Positions 27,053 through 35,104 of a stretch of DNA of 40,707 nucleotides are shown piece after piece (position 1 is the first letter of the stretch; each line of letters starts with the position of its first letter). The stretch lies in the NCBI GenBank assembly GCA_035649575.1, contig DASRJH010000066.1:1-40707 (forward strand). Direction: 5' to 3'. Both the position numbers and the translations under genes were made by a program. The DNA comes from DASVAL01 sp035649575. Its GTDB lineage: Bacteria > Planctomycetota > UBA1135 > UBA2386. The notes beneath the pieces are model-generated. The model saw only the letters and a list, made by a program, of their open reading frames with translations, searched no databases and had not been told where the DNA came from.

Positions 27053-28063
27053 ATGGACCTCTCCCGCTTCCCGCGCCGCCGCTACTCGACCGGCCCGACT
27101 CCGCTCGAGTTCCTGCCCAACTTCACGCGTGCCCTCGGCGGTCCCGACATCTGGATCAAGCGCGACGACATGCTCGGACTCGCGCCGGGCGGCAACAAGA
27201 CGCGCAAGCTCGAGTTCCTCGTCGCCGACGCTCTTGCACAAGGCGCCGACACGCTGGTCACCTGCGGCGCGCCGCAGTCCAACCACTGCCGCATCACGCT
27301 GTCGGCCGCGGTGAAGGAAGGTCTCAAGTGTCGCTTCGTGATCGAAGAACGCGTGCCCGGCAGCTACCGGACCACGGCGAGCGGCAACAACTTCCTGTTC
27401 CGTCTGTTCGGCGTCGAGTCGATCACCGTCGTGCCGGCCGGCACGAACCTCGTTCATGCGATGCAGCACGTCGCGGACGACCTCGCGCGCGCGGGCCGCA
27501 AGGGTTACCTGATCCCCACCGGTGGCTCGAACGCACTCGGTGGGCTCGGCTACGTCGCGTGTGCGCAGGAGCTGCAGCAGCAGTTCTTCGAACAAGGGGT
27601 GCGCATCGACCGCGTCGTCGTCGGCTCGGGCAGTTCGGGCACGCACGGCGGTCTGCTCGCGGGCTTCCTCGGCAACCGCATCGAGATCCCGATCACCGGC
27701 ATCGGCGTCAGCCGCGAGCCCGCGGACCAGGTGCCGATCGTGCAGAAGGAGGCGCAGGCGGTCTGCGATCTGCTCGAGCTCGGCATCGCCGTGCCGAAGG
27801 AGTCCGTGATCTGCATCGGCGGCTACTGGCAGCCCAAGTACTCGGTGCCCAACGCGGGCATGGTCGAGGCCGTGCAGATGCTCGCGCGCACGGAGGCGAT
27901 CCTGCTCGACCCCGTCTACACGGGCAAGGCCATGGCCGGCCTCATCGGCATGAGCCGGCGAGGCGAGTTCAGGCGCGGCGAGAACGTGCTGTTCCTGCAC
28001 ACGGGCGGTGCGCCCGCGCTGCACGCGTACGAAGCGCAGCTGCTCGGCGATCCGGTCGCCTGA
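27053..28063 (+). CDS. PLP-dependent D-cysteine desulfhydrase / ACC deaminase family enzyme
   Basis: The protein has 336 residues and begins MDLSRFPRRRYSTGPTPLEF, typical of this fold-type II PLP family. IWIKRDDMLGL is followed by GGNKTRKLEFL with the PLP lysine K49. CGAPQSNHCR contains S76, the position that attacks the substrate. IPTGGSNALGGLGYV and GSGSSGTHGGL bind the PLP phosphate. Related enzymes split D-cysteine to pyruvate, sulfide and ammonia, L-cysteate to sulfite, or aminocyclopropane carboxylate. The exact substrate cannot be decided from motifs alone. The D-cysteine desulfhydrase or cysteate lyase groups look nearest to me. The gene appears to be a single transcription unit, divergent from the secreted-protein gene. 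Confidence 0.88.
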   Translation: MDLSRFPRRRYSTGPTPLEFLPNFTRALGGPDIWIKRDDMLGLAPGGNKTRKLEFLVADALAQGADTLVTCGAPQSNHCRITLSAAVKEGLKCRFVIEERVPGSYRTTASGNNFLFRLFGVESITVVPAGTNLVHAMQHVADDLARAGRKGYLIPTGGSNALGGLGYVACAQELQQQFFEQGVRIDRVVVGSGSSGTHGGLLAGFLGNRIEIPITGIGVSREPADQVPIVQKEAQAVCDLLELGIAVPKESVICIGGYWQPKYSVPNAGMVEAVQMLARTEAILLDPVYTGKAMAGLIGMSRRGEFRRGENVLFLHTGGAPALHAYEAQLLGDPVA

Positions 28064-28216
28064 GATCGATCCGGTCTCGTGTCGTTCGTCCCAGCGCGGG
28101 GTCGCGAAGCCGATGCCGCTCAGGGCACGAGCACGCGACCGGCCGCGCATCGACTCCGGGGGGTGGAACGGCAACACCACCATTGGTCAGCTATTGTGAC
28201 TTGCGAAGGACCCACC

Positions 28217-29392
28217 ATGAAGTGCCCACGAACTCACATTGCGGCGTTGCTGCTGTCGTTCACACCGCTCGGCGCGCAGGAGCCGCCGTTCGCCACCGGT
28301 CCGCTCGCGGCAGCGCGCGAGGCAGCGGCGAAGGCCAGCCGTGCCCTCGTCGTCGATTTCTCGCACGATGCGATCGCGCCGTGTCGCCGGCTGCGCCAGG
28401 AGACCTGGGCGGACCAGGCCCTGTGGACGCAGCTGAAACCGCTCGCCGACGTCGTCCGCGTGGATCCCGAGGCAGACACTGCGGCGGCGACGGAGTTCGC
28501 GATCGTCGCTTACCCGACGCTGGTCGTGCTGGGCAAGGACGGCAAGGAACTCGGCCGCGTCGTCGGCTTCGTCACTGCAGCGGAGCTCGCGACGAAGGTG
28601 GTGGAGATCATCGAGCCGTTGCCAACCGATTGGAACTCGCGCGAGAAGCTCGCCGAAGACCTCGCCCGGAAGAAGGACCTCGACGGCGCGAGCAAGCACT
28701 ACCTGTGGCTGTGGGACGAAGGGGTGCAGCACAACCCATCGTACACAGGCGTGCGCGTGTCGTTCTTCCTCAGCAAGCTCGCGCAGTTCGCGCGCCGCCA
28801 TCCTCCGACCTTGGCCGCCATGCAGCGGCGCTGCGAAGCGATGCAAGACGCCGTCGCGGCGGGCACTGATGTCAGGGGCACGTTGGGAGACCTCGTGCAC
28901 CTGACCGGAGCGTTGGGCGACACCGACCGACTGCTCGCGCTGTACAAAGCAGTGTCGAAGGAGGACTGGGAGGCCGACGACTACGCCAGGAACCTGCTCA
29001 CCGGCGCTGTGGCCGGCCCGTTGATCAAGCAGGGCAGGTTCGCCGAGATCCTCGAGCTCGTGCCCGATCCGCTGGCTCGACTCGAAGATGGTCTGAAGCT
29101 GATCCGCGACGTCGCGATCCCCGAACAGGTTCGCACCGTGGTGGTCAGACAGGCGCTGCAACAGGCGAAGCAGGTGCTGACGGCGTTGTTCGCGGTGAAG
29201 GACGCACGCAGCGCTGCCCTCGTGGATCGGATGCTCGAGATCGACGAATCGCGGAGCACCTGGCTGTTGGTGTTGAACGCGGCAAAGGACAGCGGCAATG
29301 ACGTCGCTTGCCACGACCACGCGGTTCGCGCTCTGCAGACACTGCCCGAAGCGGACCACGACCGGGTGCGCGAGTTCCTGAAGAAGAGGTGA
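28217..29392 (+). CDS. Secreted thioredoxin-fold protein with helical C-terminal region
   Basis: The protein has 391 residues. ATG 28217 was chosen because AAGGA stands six bases before it and a signal peptide follows (MKCPRTHIAALLLSFTPLGAQ). Residues 40-150 form a thioredoxin-like domain: LVVDFSHDAIAPCRRLRQET occupies the active-site loop, and AYPTLVVLGKDGKELGRVVG carries the cis-proline. Only the second Cys of the usual CxxC is present (A-P-C), so ordinary disulfide reduction is unlikely. The remaining 240 residues are helical and could form TPR-like repeats. Thioredoxin-TPR fusions of this sort are common secreted proteins in planctomycetes and some other phyla, with unknown clients. Confidence 0.78.
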   Translation: MKCPRTHIAALLLSFTPLGAQEPPFATGPLAAAREAAAKASRALVVDFSHDAIAPCRRLRQETWADQALWTQLKPLADVVRVDPEADTAAATEFAIVAYPTLVVLGKDGKELGRVVGFVTAAELATKVVEIIEPLPTDWNSREKLAEDLARKKDLDGASKHYLWLWDEGVQHNPSYTGVRVSFFLSKLAQFARRHPPTLAAMQRRCEAMQDAVAAGTDVRGTLGDLVHLTGALGDTDRLLALYKAVSKEDWEADDYARNLLTGAVAGPLIKQGRFAEILELVPDPLARLEDGLKLIRDVAIPEQVRTVVVRQALQQAKQVLTALFAVKDARSAALVDRMLEIDESRSTWLLVLNAAKDSGNDVACHDHAVRALQTLPEADHDRVREFLKKR

Positions 29393-29415
29393 CGCGGTGC
29401 CTCGCCGCGTCGCGG

Positions 29416-29453
29416 CGCCGCGGGCCCTCCTTCCTTCCGATCAGACCGCGGCG
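29416..29453. terminator. Possible bidirectional terminator hairpin
   Basis: CGCCGCGG (29416-29423) pairs with CCGCGGCG (29446-29453) across a 22-base pyrimidine-rich loop, between the convergent stops at 29392 and 29496. The loop is long and there is no U-tract, so this is tentative. Confidence 0.3.
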
Positions 29454-29495
29454 GGCCCGATCACTTCGAAACCGCGCGCTTCGCGAGGGCGGCTG

Positions 29496-30185
29496 TCACG
29501 GTTCTGGTGAGGGCGAACGCGCAAGTCGTTCGCAGAACGCGGCGTGCTCCGCGCTGCGAACCCCCGTCTGCACCGCCGCACACATCCCTGGGTCGTCGGC
29601 GCGCAGCAGGGCTGGCCCATCGAGCCACAGCCCTGGGAAGACCTCGCTGCGCAGGATGCCCCGGGGGTCCGCGGGAAGCCGTTCGTAGGTGCCGTGCCGC
29701 AGCACGAACCAATCGACCGCAGCCGCCTCGACGCGCACGACCAGATACTCGCTGACTCCCGCGCGCAGGTAGATCCGCAGCTTCTGGTCGAGATCATTCG
29801 CGGCCGAGCTCGCGGCGACCTCGACTACCAGTTCGGGTGGCCCGACCAGATACCCCTCCGCATCGATCATGGCCGTGCCCTTGGTTGGCGACACGAAGAG
29901 AACCAGATCAGGTTGCGGCTCCTCGTTCTCGTCGACGAGGCGCAGTGTCGCGCCGATGCTGAGCTGGGATTCTGGAGTTGCCCGGACATAGTCGCCTAGC
30001 CAGCGGGCGAGCAAGCCGTGCGGCAGACCATGGTGCGTGTGACGAACGGGGGACGGCATGTGGACCACTCCTTCGAGCAGCTCCGCCTTCTTCACGTTGG
30101 GCATCGCCGCGTAGCGCCGTTCGAACTCAGCACGCGTGAGACGGTCGCCGGCGCGCAGGAGCGGGATCTGTGGAGATGTCGTCAT
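29496..30185 (-). CDS. Uma2 family (DUF820) PD-(D/E)XK endonuclease-like protein
   Basis: The protein has 229 residues from ATG 30185 (MTTSPQIPLLRAGDRLTRAE). Landmarks are FERRYAAMPNVKKAELLEGV, QPDLVLFVSP with the Asp, PPELVVEVAASSAANDLDQK with the ExE and Lys, and YLRAGVSEYLVV. These form the restriction-endonuclease-like core of Uma2/DUF820 proteins. Families of them are very abundant in cyanobacteria and planctomycetes, often near mobile DNA, but their biological role is not established. It is a lone gene, convergent with the thioredoxin-fold gene and divergent from thpR. No toxin-antitoxin partner is visible next to it. Confidence 0.88.
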   Translation of the reverse strand: MTTSPQIPLLRAGDRLTRAEFERRYAAMPNVKKAELLEGVVHMPSPVRHTHHGLPHGLLARWLGDYVRATPESQLSIGATLRLVDENEEPQPDLVLFVSPTKGTAMIDAEGYLVGPPELVVEVAASSAANDLDQKLRIYLRAGVSEYLVVRVEAAAVDWFVLRHGTYERLPADPRGILRSEVFPGLWLDGPALLRADDPGMCAAVQTGVRSAEHAAFCERLARSPSPEP

Positions 30186-30297
30186 GTGGGGAGCCATGCC
30201 AGGATGTGGCACACCGGGGGCACAGCTTAGCCGAATCCTTGCTTGGGCATGGGAAGGGCTACGGCGATGCACAGCCGCAGACGTCCCTGTCCTCGTC

Positions 30298-30303
30298 TAC
30301 CAT
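30298..30303 (+). promoter_or_regulatory. Possible -10 element (TACCAT) before thpR
   Basis: TACCAT ends six bases before the GTG start of thpR, as at 7511-7516 before the SGNH gene. There is no Shine-Dalgarno sequence between it and the start, so a leaderless transcript is possible. Confidence 0.3.
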
Positions 30304-30309
30304 GGCGCC

Positions 30310-30867
30310 GTGCGCTGCTTCGTCGCCCTCGACCTCCCGACCCCCGTCTGCAACTACCTCGCCGGACTCGCCGTCCGGTTCGAGAAGAAGGGCAACGTCA
30401 AGTGGGTGCCTCCCGAGCAGCTGCACCTGACGCTCGTCTTCGCGGCGGACGCGCCCGAGGCGACCGTGGACGCGTTGCGCGAGGTCGTCCGCACGATTGC
30501 GGTGCCGCCGTTGTCGCTGTCGCTGCAGGGCCTCGGTCACTTCCCGCCTCGCGGCGAACCGCGCGTCGTGTGGGCCGCGCTGGGCGGCGACCTCGAGGCC
30601 TTGACCATGCTGCAGGCACAGCTCGCGCAACAGGCCGAACAACTCGGCGTGTCGCGCGAGAAGCGCGGCTTCGTGCCGCACGTGACGTTGGGCCGCGTGC
30701 GCAGCGCGTTCGGTGCGCTCGCGCTCATCGACCAGCTGAAGAGCGTCGGCCAGACGCTCGAGCAGAAGCCGTTTCAGCCCACCGGCCTCGTCCTCTACCG
30801 CAGCGAGCTGCGTCCGGGCGGCCCGATCCACACGGCGCTGCTGCGGCGCCCCAGCCCAGGGCCGTAG
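30310..30867 (+). CDS. thpR: RNA 2',3'-cyclic phosphodiesterase (2H phosphoesterase)
   Basis: The protein has 185 residues from GTG 30310, where the family start VRCFVALDLP begins. Two HxTx motifs define the 2H family: HLTL with H39 and HVTL with H124. They lie in the usual contexts (KWVPPEQLHLTLVF and KRGFVPHVTLGRV). The enzyme opens 2',3'-cyclic phosphates on RNA ends in vitro and some members ligate tRNA halves. The physiological role in bacteria is unclear. The size is normal. The gene converges with the enzyme I-like gene with 20 bases between stops. Confidence 0.92.
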   Translation: MRCFVALDLPTPVCNYLAGLAVRFEKKGNVKWVPPEQLHLTLVFAADAPEATVDALREVVRTIAVPPLSLSLQGLGHFPPRGEPRVVWAALGGDLEALTMLQAQLAQQAEQLGVSREKRGFVPHVTLGRVRSAFGALALIDQLKSVGQTLEQKPFQPTGLVLYRSELRPGGPIHTALLRRPSPGP

Positions 30868-30887
30868 CCACCGTAGCACGGCCGCGA

Positions 30888-32609
30888 CTACTCGTCTGGT
30901 TCGAGGTGCACGAGCACCTTCTGCACGTCGAGCGTGCGCGGCGCCTCGAGAATACGCGCCGCGATGCGCCGGCACTCGTCGACGGAGTAGCGCCCGACGA
31001 CCTTCAACATGCTGCGCAGGCGCACCGGAGCGATCGAGAAGCTGCGGAAGCCGACGCCGATGTAGAACGGCACGCGCACCGGATCCGCGGCACTCTCGCC
31101 GAACAACACGAGCGTCTTCTCGCGCCGTTCCGCATCCTTGCACAGCCGCGCGAGCAGCTCGAACACGGCCGGGTGCACCATCTCGTGGTATTCGCGCACC
31201 GCGGCGTTGTCGCGATCGGCCGCCAGCAGGTGCGCTTGCAGGTCGTCGATCGACACAACGGCGAAATCGCTCTCGTTCAGCATCGTGCCGAGCGTCATCG
31301 CGGCCGCGGGCACCTCGACGATCGGGGCCACCGCGAGAGCGGAGGCACACTCGATGCCGGCCTTCTTGAGCGCCACGCGTTCTTCGAGCGCCGCGGATTT
31401 CACGCGCTGCAGGTCGGCCAGACCCGTGACGAACGGCACGAGGATCGCGACCTGCTCGGCGCCCGCGGCGGCGCGCAGGATGGCGCGCAGCTGGAGCCGC
31501 AGCACGTCCTGATTCGCCAACAGACCGCGCACGCCGCGCCGGCCGAGCGCGGGGTTGCGTTCCTGACCCGCTGCGACGCCGAGAGTTGCGGCGACGACGT
31601 CGAGCAGGCGGAACGACACCGGTCTCCCGTCCTGGCTCTCGATCACCTTGCGATACTGGTTCGCGAGGTCCTGTTCGACGGGCCGCGCCTTGTCGACGAG
31701 GAACTCGAACTCCGTGCGATAGACGCCGATGCCCTCCATGCCGAAGGAGCGCACGAGCTCCGCTTCCCCGGCGCTGCCGCAGGAGCCGAGCAGGCGCACG
31801 GGCGAACCTTCGCGCGTCTGGTGCCGCACGGCGCTGGCCGAGGCGGCCGCTTCCGACTTGCTCGCCTTCCACCGCTGCGCGCTGGCCGTCGCCTCGGCGA
31901 GAGTGCGGTCGTCCGGCGAGATCACGAGTTGACCGAGCGTCGCATTGAGCACCACGACGTCCCCGTCGCGCAGCAGGCGAGGGAGGTCGGTGATGCCCGA
32001 AACGGTCGGGATGCCCATGCCGCGCGCGAGGATCGCCGCGTGCGAGCTCATGCCTCCCTCCTCGGCGACGATGCCGTCGACGCGCTCGTTCTCGAGGTTG
32101 AACATGTCGGCCGTGGTCAGCTGGCGCGCGGCGAGGATGTAGGGTCCGGCGGGTGGTACGATGCCGCGCACGGTGTCCGCATCGATGTTGCGCAGCAGTC
32201 GCGTCGCGACGTCGCGCAGGTCGCTCGCGCGGCGGCGCAACAGCTCGCTCTCGACGAGCTGGAAGATGCGGTCGTACTTGCCGAACACGAGCTGCACGGC
32301 TTCGCGCGCGGACAGACGCTCCTGCATGATCTGGGATTCGATCTCCGTGACGAACATCGCATCGCGCAGGTAGGCCAGGTGAGCGTCGAAGATGCGCAGC
32401 GCGGCCGGGTCGAGTGTGTCCGCCTGCTTGAGCTTGATCTCCTCGACCTGGGAGCGGCTGCGTTGCAGCGCCTCGCGCAGCCGGTTCAGCTCGGTCTCGA
32501 TTTCGTCGGCCGCGATGCGCCGCCCGGTGTTCTCGACCGCGAAGCCGCGCAAATGCACCTGGCCGGTGGCGATCCCCGGTGCAACGGACTCGCCACGGAC
32601 GATCGTCAC
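30888..32609 (-). CDS. Divergent PTS enzyme I-like protein lacking key catalytic residues
   Basis: The protein has 573 residues, the usual enzyme I length. It starts at GTG 32609 (VTIVRGESVAPGIATGQ) with CAGGAG nine bases upstream. The N-terminal HPr-binding and phosphohistidine domains are present, with GGMSSHAAILARGMGIP carrying H190, the predicted phospho-histidine. The PEP-binding domain keeps R298 (YRTEF), R334 (FRLLD), E432 (VEVPAA) and R466 (AADRDN). It has lost the GGDK loop (now VVAA after RLLD), changes GTNDL to SIDDL (453-457), and has Phe at 503 where the catalytic Cys of GMCGE should be. PEP turnover is therefore doubtful. No HPr or EII gene is in the window. It may be a regulatory or repurposed EI. 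It is divergent from lpxA. Confidence 0.85.
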   Translation of the reverse strand: MTIVRGESVAPGIATGQVHLRGFAVENTGRRIAADEIETELNRLREALQRSRSQVEEIKLKQADTLDPAALRIFDAHLAYLRDAMFVTEIESQIMQERLSAREAVQLVFGKYDRIFQLVESELLRRRASDLRDVATRLLRNIDADTVRGIVPPAGPYILAARQLTTADMFNLENERVDGIVAEEGGMSSHAAILARGMGIPTVSGITDLPRLLRDGDVVVLNATLGQLVISPDDRTLAEATASAQRWKASKSEAAASASAVRHQTREGSPVRLLGSCGSAGEAELVRSFGMEGIGVYRTEFEFLVDKARPVEQDLANQYRKVIESQDGRPVSFRLLDVVAATLGVAAGQERNPALGRRGVRGLLANQDVLRLQLRAILRAAAGAEQVAILVPFVTGLADLQRVKSAALEERVALKKAGIECASALAVAPIVEVPAAAMTLGTMLNESDFAVVSIDDLQAHLLAADRDNAAVREYHEMVHPAVFELLARLCKDAERREKTLVLFGESAADPVRVPFYIGVGFRSFSIAPVRLRSMLKVVGRYSVDECRRIAARILEAPRTLDVQKVLVHLEPDE

Positions 32610-32766
32610 GGACGATCGCTCCTGCTGGTACTGTGGCTCGAGGCCGTGGTCATCGATCGAATGGCGCAATTGGGCATGGGCTCGCAACCACCGTGGCACT
32701 GGCGTCTGCTCGCACGAATTCGCCGTGCTTCGGCCGGCACCTGTCGCGAAGGGTAGCGCGGTGTCG

Positions 32767-33666
32767 ATGCCTCGGGTAGACATTGCGACCCGCAAGCACT
32801 TCCGGTGCTCAGGTTCCAAGCAATTGATCCACCCCACCGCGATCGTCGCCCCAGGTGCAAGACTCGGCCACAACGTCGAAGTCGGTCCGTACTGCACCGT
32901 GGGAGCCGGCGTCACGCTCGGGGACAACACGAGGCTCTCGAGTCACGTCGTCGTCGATGGCGACACGACGATCGGCGAGAACTGCGAGCTCTACCCGTAC
33001 TGCGTCGTGGGCACCTCCCCGCAGGACAAGAAGCTGAAGGGTGGTGAGGGCCAGGGGACGCTGCGGATCGGTTCTCACAACCGCATCCGCGAGCACGTGA
33101 CGATCCACGGTGGGACGGCATACGGCGGCGGAGTCACGACGATCGGCGACCACAACCTGCTGCTGGTCGGCTGCCACATCGGCCACGACGCGACGGTGGG
33201 AAGCCACGTCGTGTTCACGAACGGGGCCATGGCCGCCGGCCACACGACGATCGGGGACCGCGTGATCCTCGGCGCCATGGTCGGCATCCATCAGTTCGCG
33301 CGCATCGGCAAGCTCGCGATGATCGGAGCGGGCGCGATGGTCTCGCAGGATGCGCCGCCGTTCGCGACCGTACAGGGCGACCGGGCCAAGCTCGTCGCGG
33401 TCAACCTCGTGGGCATGCACCGCAACGGCTACACGGCCGACCAGAAGGCTCTCGTCAAGCGGGTCTTCCGACTACTGTTCTGGCGTGCCGGCACCGTGCA
33501 TCAGCGACTCGAGATGTTGCGCAACAGCGCCCTGCATCGCGACCCGATCTGCCGCGAGATCGTCGACTTCGTGGCCGGGAGCAAGCGCGGCGTATGCGGT
33601 CCGCGGTCGGGTCGCCACCAGATTGCCAGCGGCTTCGATGGCCTGGGCGATGGCCAGCAAGCCTAG
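32767..33666 (+). CDS. lpxA: UDP-N-acetylglucosamine acyltransferase (lipid A synthesis, first step)
   Basis: LpxA moves a hydroxyacyl chain from acyl carrier protein to UDP-GlcNAc in the cytoplasm. The protein has 299 residues from ATG 32767. Homology-like sequence begins only at residue 21 (IHPTAIVAPGARLG), and the first 19 codons have unusually low third-position GC, so TTG 32824, giving a 280-residue protein close to the usual length, is a serious alternative. Left-handed beta-helix hexapeptide repeats run to about residue 205, including VGPYCTVGAGVTLGD and RIREHVTIHGGTAYGGG. H140 in GCHIGHDATVG matches the catalytic His. The helical end has MHRNGYTADQ and DFVAGSKRGVCGPR. Its last 17 bases overlap the next gene. 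Confidence 0.92.
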   Translation: MPRVDIATRKHFRCSGSKQLIHPTAIVAPGARLGHNVEVGPYCTVGAGVTLGDNTRLSSHVVVDGDTTIGENCELYPYCVVGTSPQDKKLKGGEGQGTLRIGSHNRIREHVTIHGGTAYGGGVTTIGDHNLLLVGCHIGHDATVGSHVVFTNGAMAAGHTTIGDRVILGAMVGIHQFARIGKLAMIGAGAMVSQDAPPFATVQGDRAKLVAVNLVGMHRNGYTADQKALVKRVFRLLFWRAGTVHQRLEMLRNSALHRDPICREIVDFVAGSKRGVCGPRSGRHQIASGFDGLGDGQQA

Positions 33667-35104
33667 AAGGGTCATCGCTCTGGCGGCCTTGGCCGGCCTG
33701 CTCGGCACCAGCATCGCCGAGGCGAGAGCGCAGGCACAGGCCGCAGGCGCGAACGCACGCGCAGCGGTTGTCGCGTTCACGGCGCCCGACGGCAGCCGGT
33801 TCGTGCTCGTTCCCGATGCCGTCGCCGCCGTGCACTGGGCCGTCGCGACGTTCGTCGATGCGAACGACGAACCGCGCGGTCTCGAGGGACTCGCCTACAC
33901 GACCATGCGGGCATCGCTGGGCGGCACCTGGCGGACCGGCAGCACGGACGTGGAGAAGGAGCAGCAAGCGCTCGCGAGCCTCGACGAGGCCTGGCAGAAC
34001 GCCTTGCAGCGGCCAGGCGACGCCGCATCGGCGGCTCGCGTGATCGAGTCGACCGAGATCGCCAACGGACTCGGCGACACCGCGGCGTTCCGGCGTGTGC
34101 TCGCAGCGATGCCGGCCCATCGACCCGAGGTGATCGATCGCCAGCCGGTCTGCATCTTCGCGCTGACGACGTTGCCGGACGCCATCGGCGACGTTGGCCG
34201 CCTGCTCGTCGAGCGCCGCGAACAGCAAGCCTTGCGCGAACTGCAGGCGATGTGGATGCAGGACCTGCATCGGCGCACCGCGAGCCACTTTGCCGACGCG
34301 ACCGCCGCCGTGCGCGCCGAAGTGCTCGCGCTCGCGATGCCCAATCACGTGGCCGCCCGATCGCTCGAGCAACCGCAGTCTCGCGTGCCGAAGCGCGCAG
34401 AGGCGATGGCTGTCTGGGAGTCGACGCAGCACCCCGACCGCACCGTGCACGTGCTGCTCGGCGATTTCGACACGACGGCGGCCATGGAGACGCTCTCGGC
34501 TGTGTTCACGGCGGCTCCGTCCCACAAATACGAACGGCCTGCGACTGCGCCGCTGCGTGCATTCCAGTCCATGCGTCGTTCCACCGTGCCCGGCGTGAGG
34601 GTGCCGGTCGTGGCGCTCGCCTGGGCCCTGCCGCCCGTCGAAGATCGCTTCGTGCTCGAGGCCGCGCGGCTGTGGCTCGGCGACGGGCTCGAGAGCCACA
34701 TCGGCCAGGAACTGCAGCGAGCGGGCCGCACCAAGGCGAGCGTGCAGTGTCTTGTACCGTGGCCGCGGACCGTGGACGGCGCGAGTCTGCTGCTGCTCGA
34801 AGTCAGCGATCCCGGGGGCACCGACCAGCTCGGCGAGCTCGTCATGGCCGCGGTCGGAACAGCGGTCGCCGTGGCGCCGAGTCCAGCCTCGCTGCGACAG
34901 GTGCTCGCGACGATGCAGCGGCGTTGGTGCGGTCTGACCGACGATCCGCGCCAACTCGCACTCGAGCTCGCCGAGACGGCCGTGTTGTGGCCGCGCGCGA
35001 CAGTGTCCGCGACGATGCCCGATCACTTGTCGCCGGAAGCCGTGCAGGCCCTGCTCGCGAAGACGTTCACCGGGCAGCCCGTCGTCGTCGAGGGCCGGCC
35101 ATGA
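33650..35104 (+). CDS. Secreted M16-peptidase-like protein without zinc motif
   Basis: The protein has 484 residues from ATG 33650, which gives the signal peptide MASKPRRVIALAALAGLLGT ending near EARAQ. ATG 33638 is also possible. The first domain resembles the M16 (pitrilysin/processing peptidase) fold: AVATFVDANDEPRGLEGLAY stands where M16 enzymes have xGSRDEPxGxxGLAH, but the following HxxEH zinc site reads YTTMR. A second M16-like domain begins near 290 (VPVVALAWALPPVEDRFVLE). Catalysis is therefore unlikely. The gene overlaps lpxA at its 5' end and overlaps the next M16-like gene by ATGA. The two probably work as a heteromeric pair. Function unknown. Confidence 0.7.
   Translation: MASKPRRVIALAALAGLLGTSIAEARAQAQAAGANARAAVVAFTAPDGSRFVLVPDAVAAVHWAVATFVDANDEPRGLEGLAYTTMRASLGGTWRTGSTDVEKEQQALASLDEAWQNALQRPGDAASAARVIESTEIANGLGDTAAFRRVLAAMPAHRPEVIDRQPVCIFALTTLPDAIGDVGRLLVERREQQALRELQAMWMQDLHRRTASHFADATAAVRAEVLALAMPNHVAARSLEQPQSRVPKRAEAMAVWESTQHPDRTVHVLLGDFDTTAAMETLSAVFTAAPSHKYERPATAPLRAFQSMRRSTVPGVRVPVVALAWALPPVEDRFVLEAARLWLGDGLESHIGQELQRAGRTKASVQCLVPWPRTVDGASLLLLEVSDPGGTDQLGELVMAAVGTAVAVAPSPASLRQVLATMQRRWCGLTDDPRQLALELAETAVLWPRATVSATMPDHLSPEAVQALLAKTFTGQPVVVEGRP

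Noticed and set aside
26576..28183. Minus-strand frame of 535 residues
   Set aside because: Antisense of the PLP enzyme, which has the full set of family motifs.
30243..32756. 837-residue plus-strand frame
   Set aside because: Antisense of the enzyme I-like gene, which has clear family motifs.
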